A stretch of DNA of 54,008 bases from Dorea sp. AM10-31 (GTDB lineage Bacteria; Bacillota; Clostridia; Lachnospirales; Lachnospiraceae): assembly GCF_003435815.1 (NCBI RefSeq), contig NZ_QTUV01000012.1, positions 1 to 54,008 on the forward strand. The letters are read 5' to 3'. The position numbers were made by a program, and so were the translations under genes. The notes below the pieces were generated by a model. That model was not told the origin of the DNA. It searched no databases and was given only the letters and a program-made list of their open reading frames with translations. Positions 54,000 to 54,008 of this stretch are shown here, piece after piece (the first letter of the stretch is position 1; every line of letters starts with the position of its first letter).

Positions 54000-54008
54000 A
54001 AATTCGCA

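Overview
The window looks like an accessory, island-rich stretch of a low-GC Firmicutes genome, most probably a gut Lachnospiraceae (Blautia, Ruminococcus or Dorea type). The reasons are the AGGAGG-type ribosome sites, the tRNA-Arg(CCT) attachment site, MOBQ-type mobilizable elements with DUF6040, DUF3847 and DUF6061 genes, a bile-salt-hydrolase remnant, DUF5688 and SpaA-type pili. Genus-level assignment is inference.

Region 1 (1-12300) holds mixed chromosomal and scar DNA: a cupin, a DUF4143 ATPase, two GNATs, and a scar where a MobC-like start is joined head-to-head to a broken ParB. It then has an envelope-lipid operon on the minus strand (PLD-like enzyme, response regulator, histidine kinase, FUSC-like membrane protein, PgsA-like synthase). 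A second operon has a small alarmone synthetase followed by cardiolipin synthase, with an internally deleted bile-salt-hydrolase gene upstream.

Region 2 (12411-28020) is a unit with a 15,419 bp period, bounded by 157-bp direct repeats (one mismatch by eye). The repeats include the anticodon-loop-to-3'-end part of a tRNA-Arg(CCT); the intact tRNA is at the right end. It carries a Fic protein, a tyrosine integrase with an in-frame stop, a MarR/radical-SAM operon behind a perfect 17-bp inverted operator, an FMN reductase, and a nested mobilizable element (about 18.5-26.75 kb) with MATE/MarR cargo, MOBQ relaxase, Xis, repressor and integrase. A small two-gene module (A and B, no recognised function) lies beside the attachment site in two copies, the left one broken.

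Region 3 (28400-44160) has an IS30-family transposase and a surface locus: SpaA-type major pilin, two class C sortases, a 2065-residue SpaA/Cna-B adhesin, an InlB-repeat protein, and a secreted transglutaminase-like protein with Cys-rich and Ig-like repeats.

Region 4 (44160-54008) resembles a plasmid or conjugative-element backbone, all on the minus strand: DUF5688 protein, two ribbon-helix-helix-like proteins, a MobL-type relaxase fused to Sel1 repeats, ParA, ParB, a tandem ribbon-helix-helix protein, two small unknowns, an exported Ig-like protein, and a second tandem ribbon-helix-helix protein just ahead of the pilin operon. The main discovery candidate is a palindrome family, GGTGTCA-GGAA-TGACACC, present 17 times between 44591 and 52896 and only between genes. 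Nine copies form an array with a 36-37 bp step directly upstream of the relaxase. Two copies overlap the -35 boxes of duplicated promoters upstream of the tandem RHH gene and pilin operon. A cloverleaf-forming sequence (52616-52681) and a long inverted repeat (53915-53999) lie nearby. I infer a dedicated DNA-binding system that may link partition, transfer and pilus expression; an RNA-hairpin role is the main alternative.
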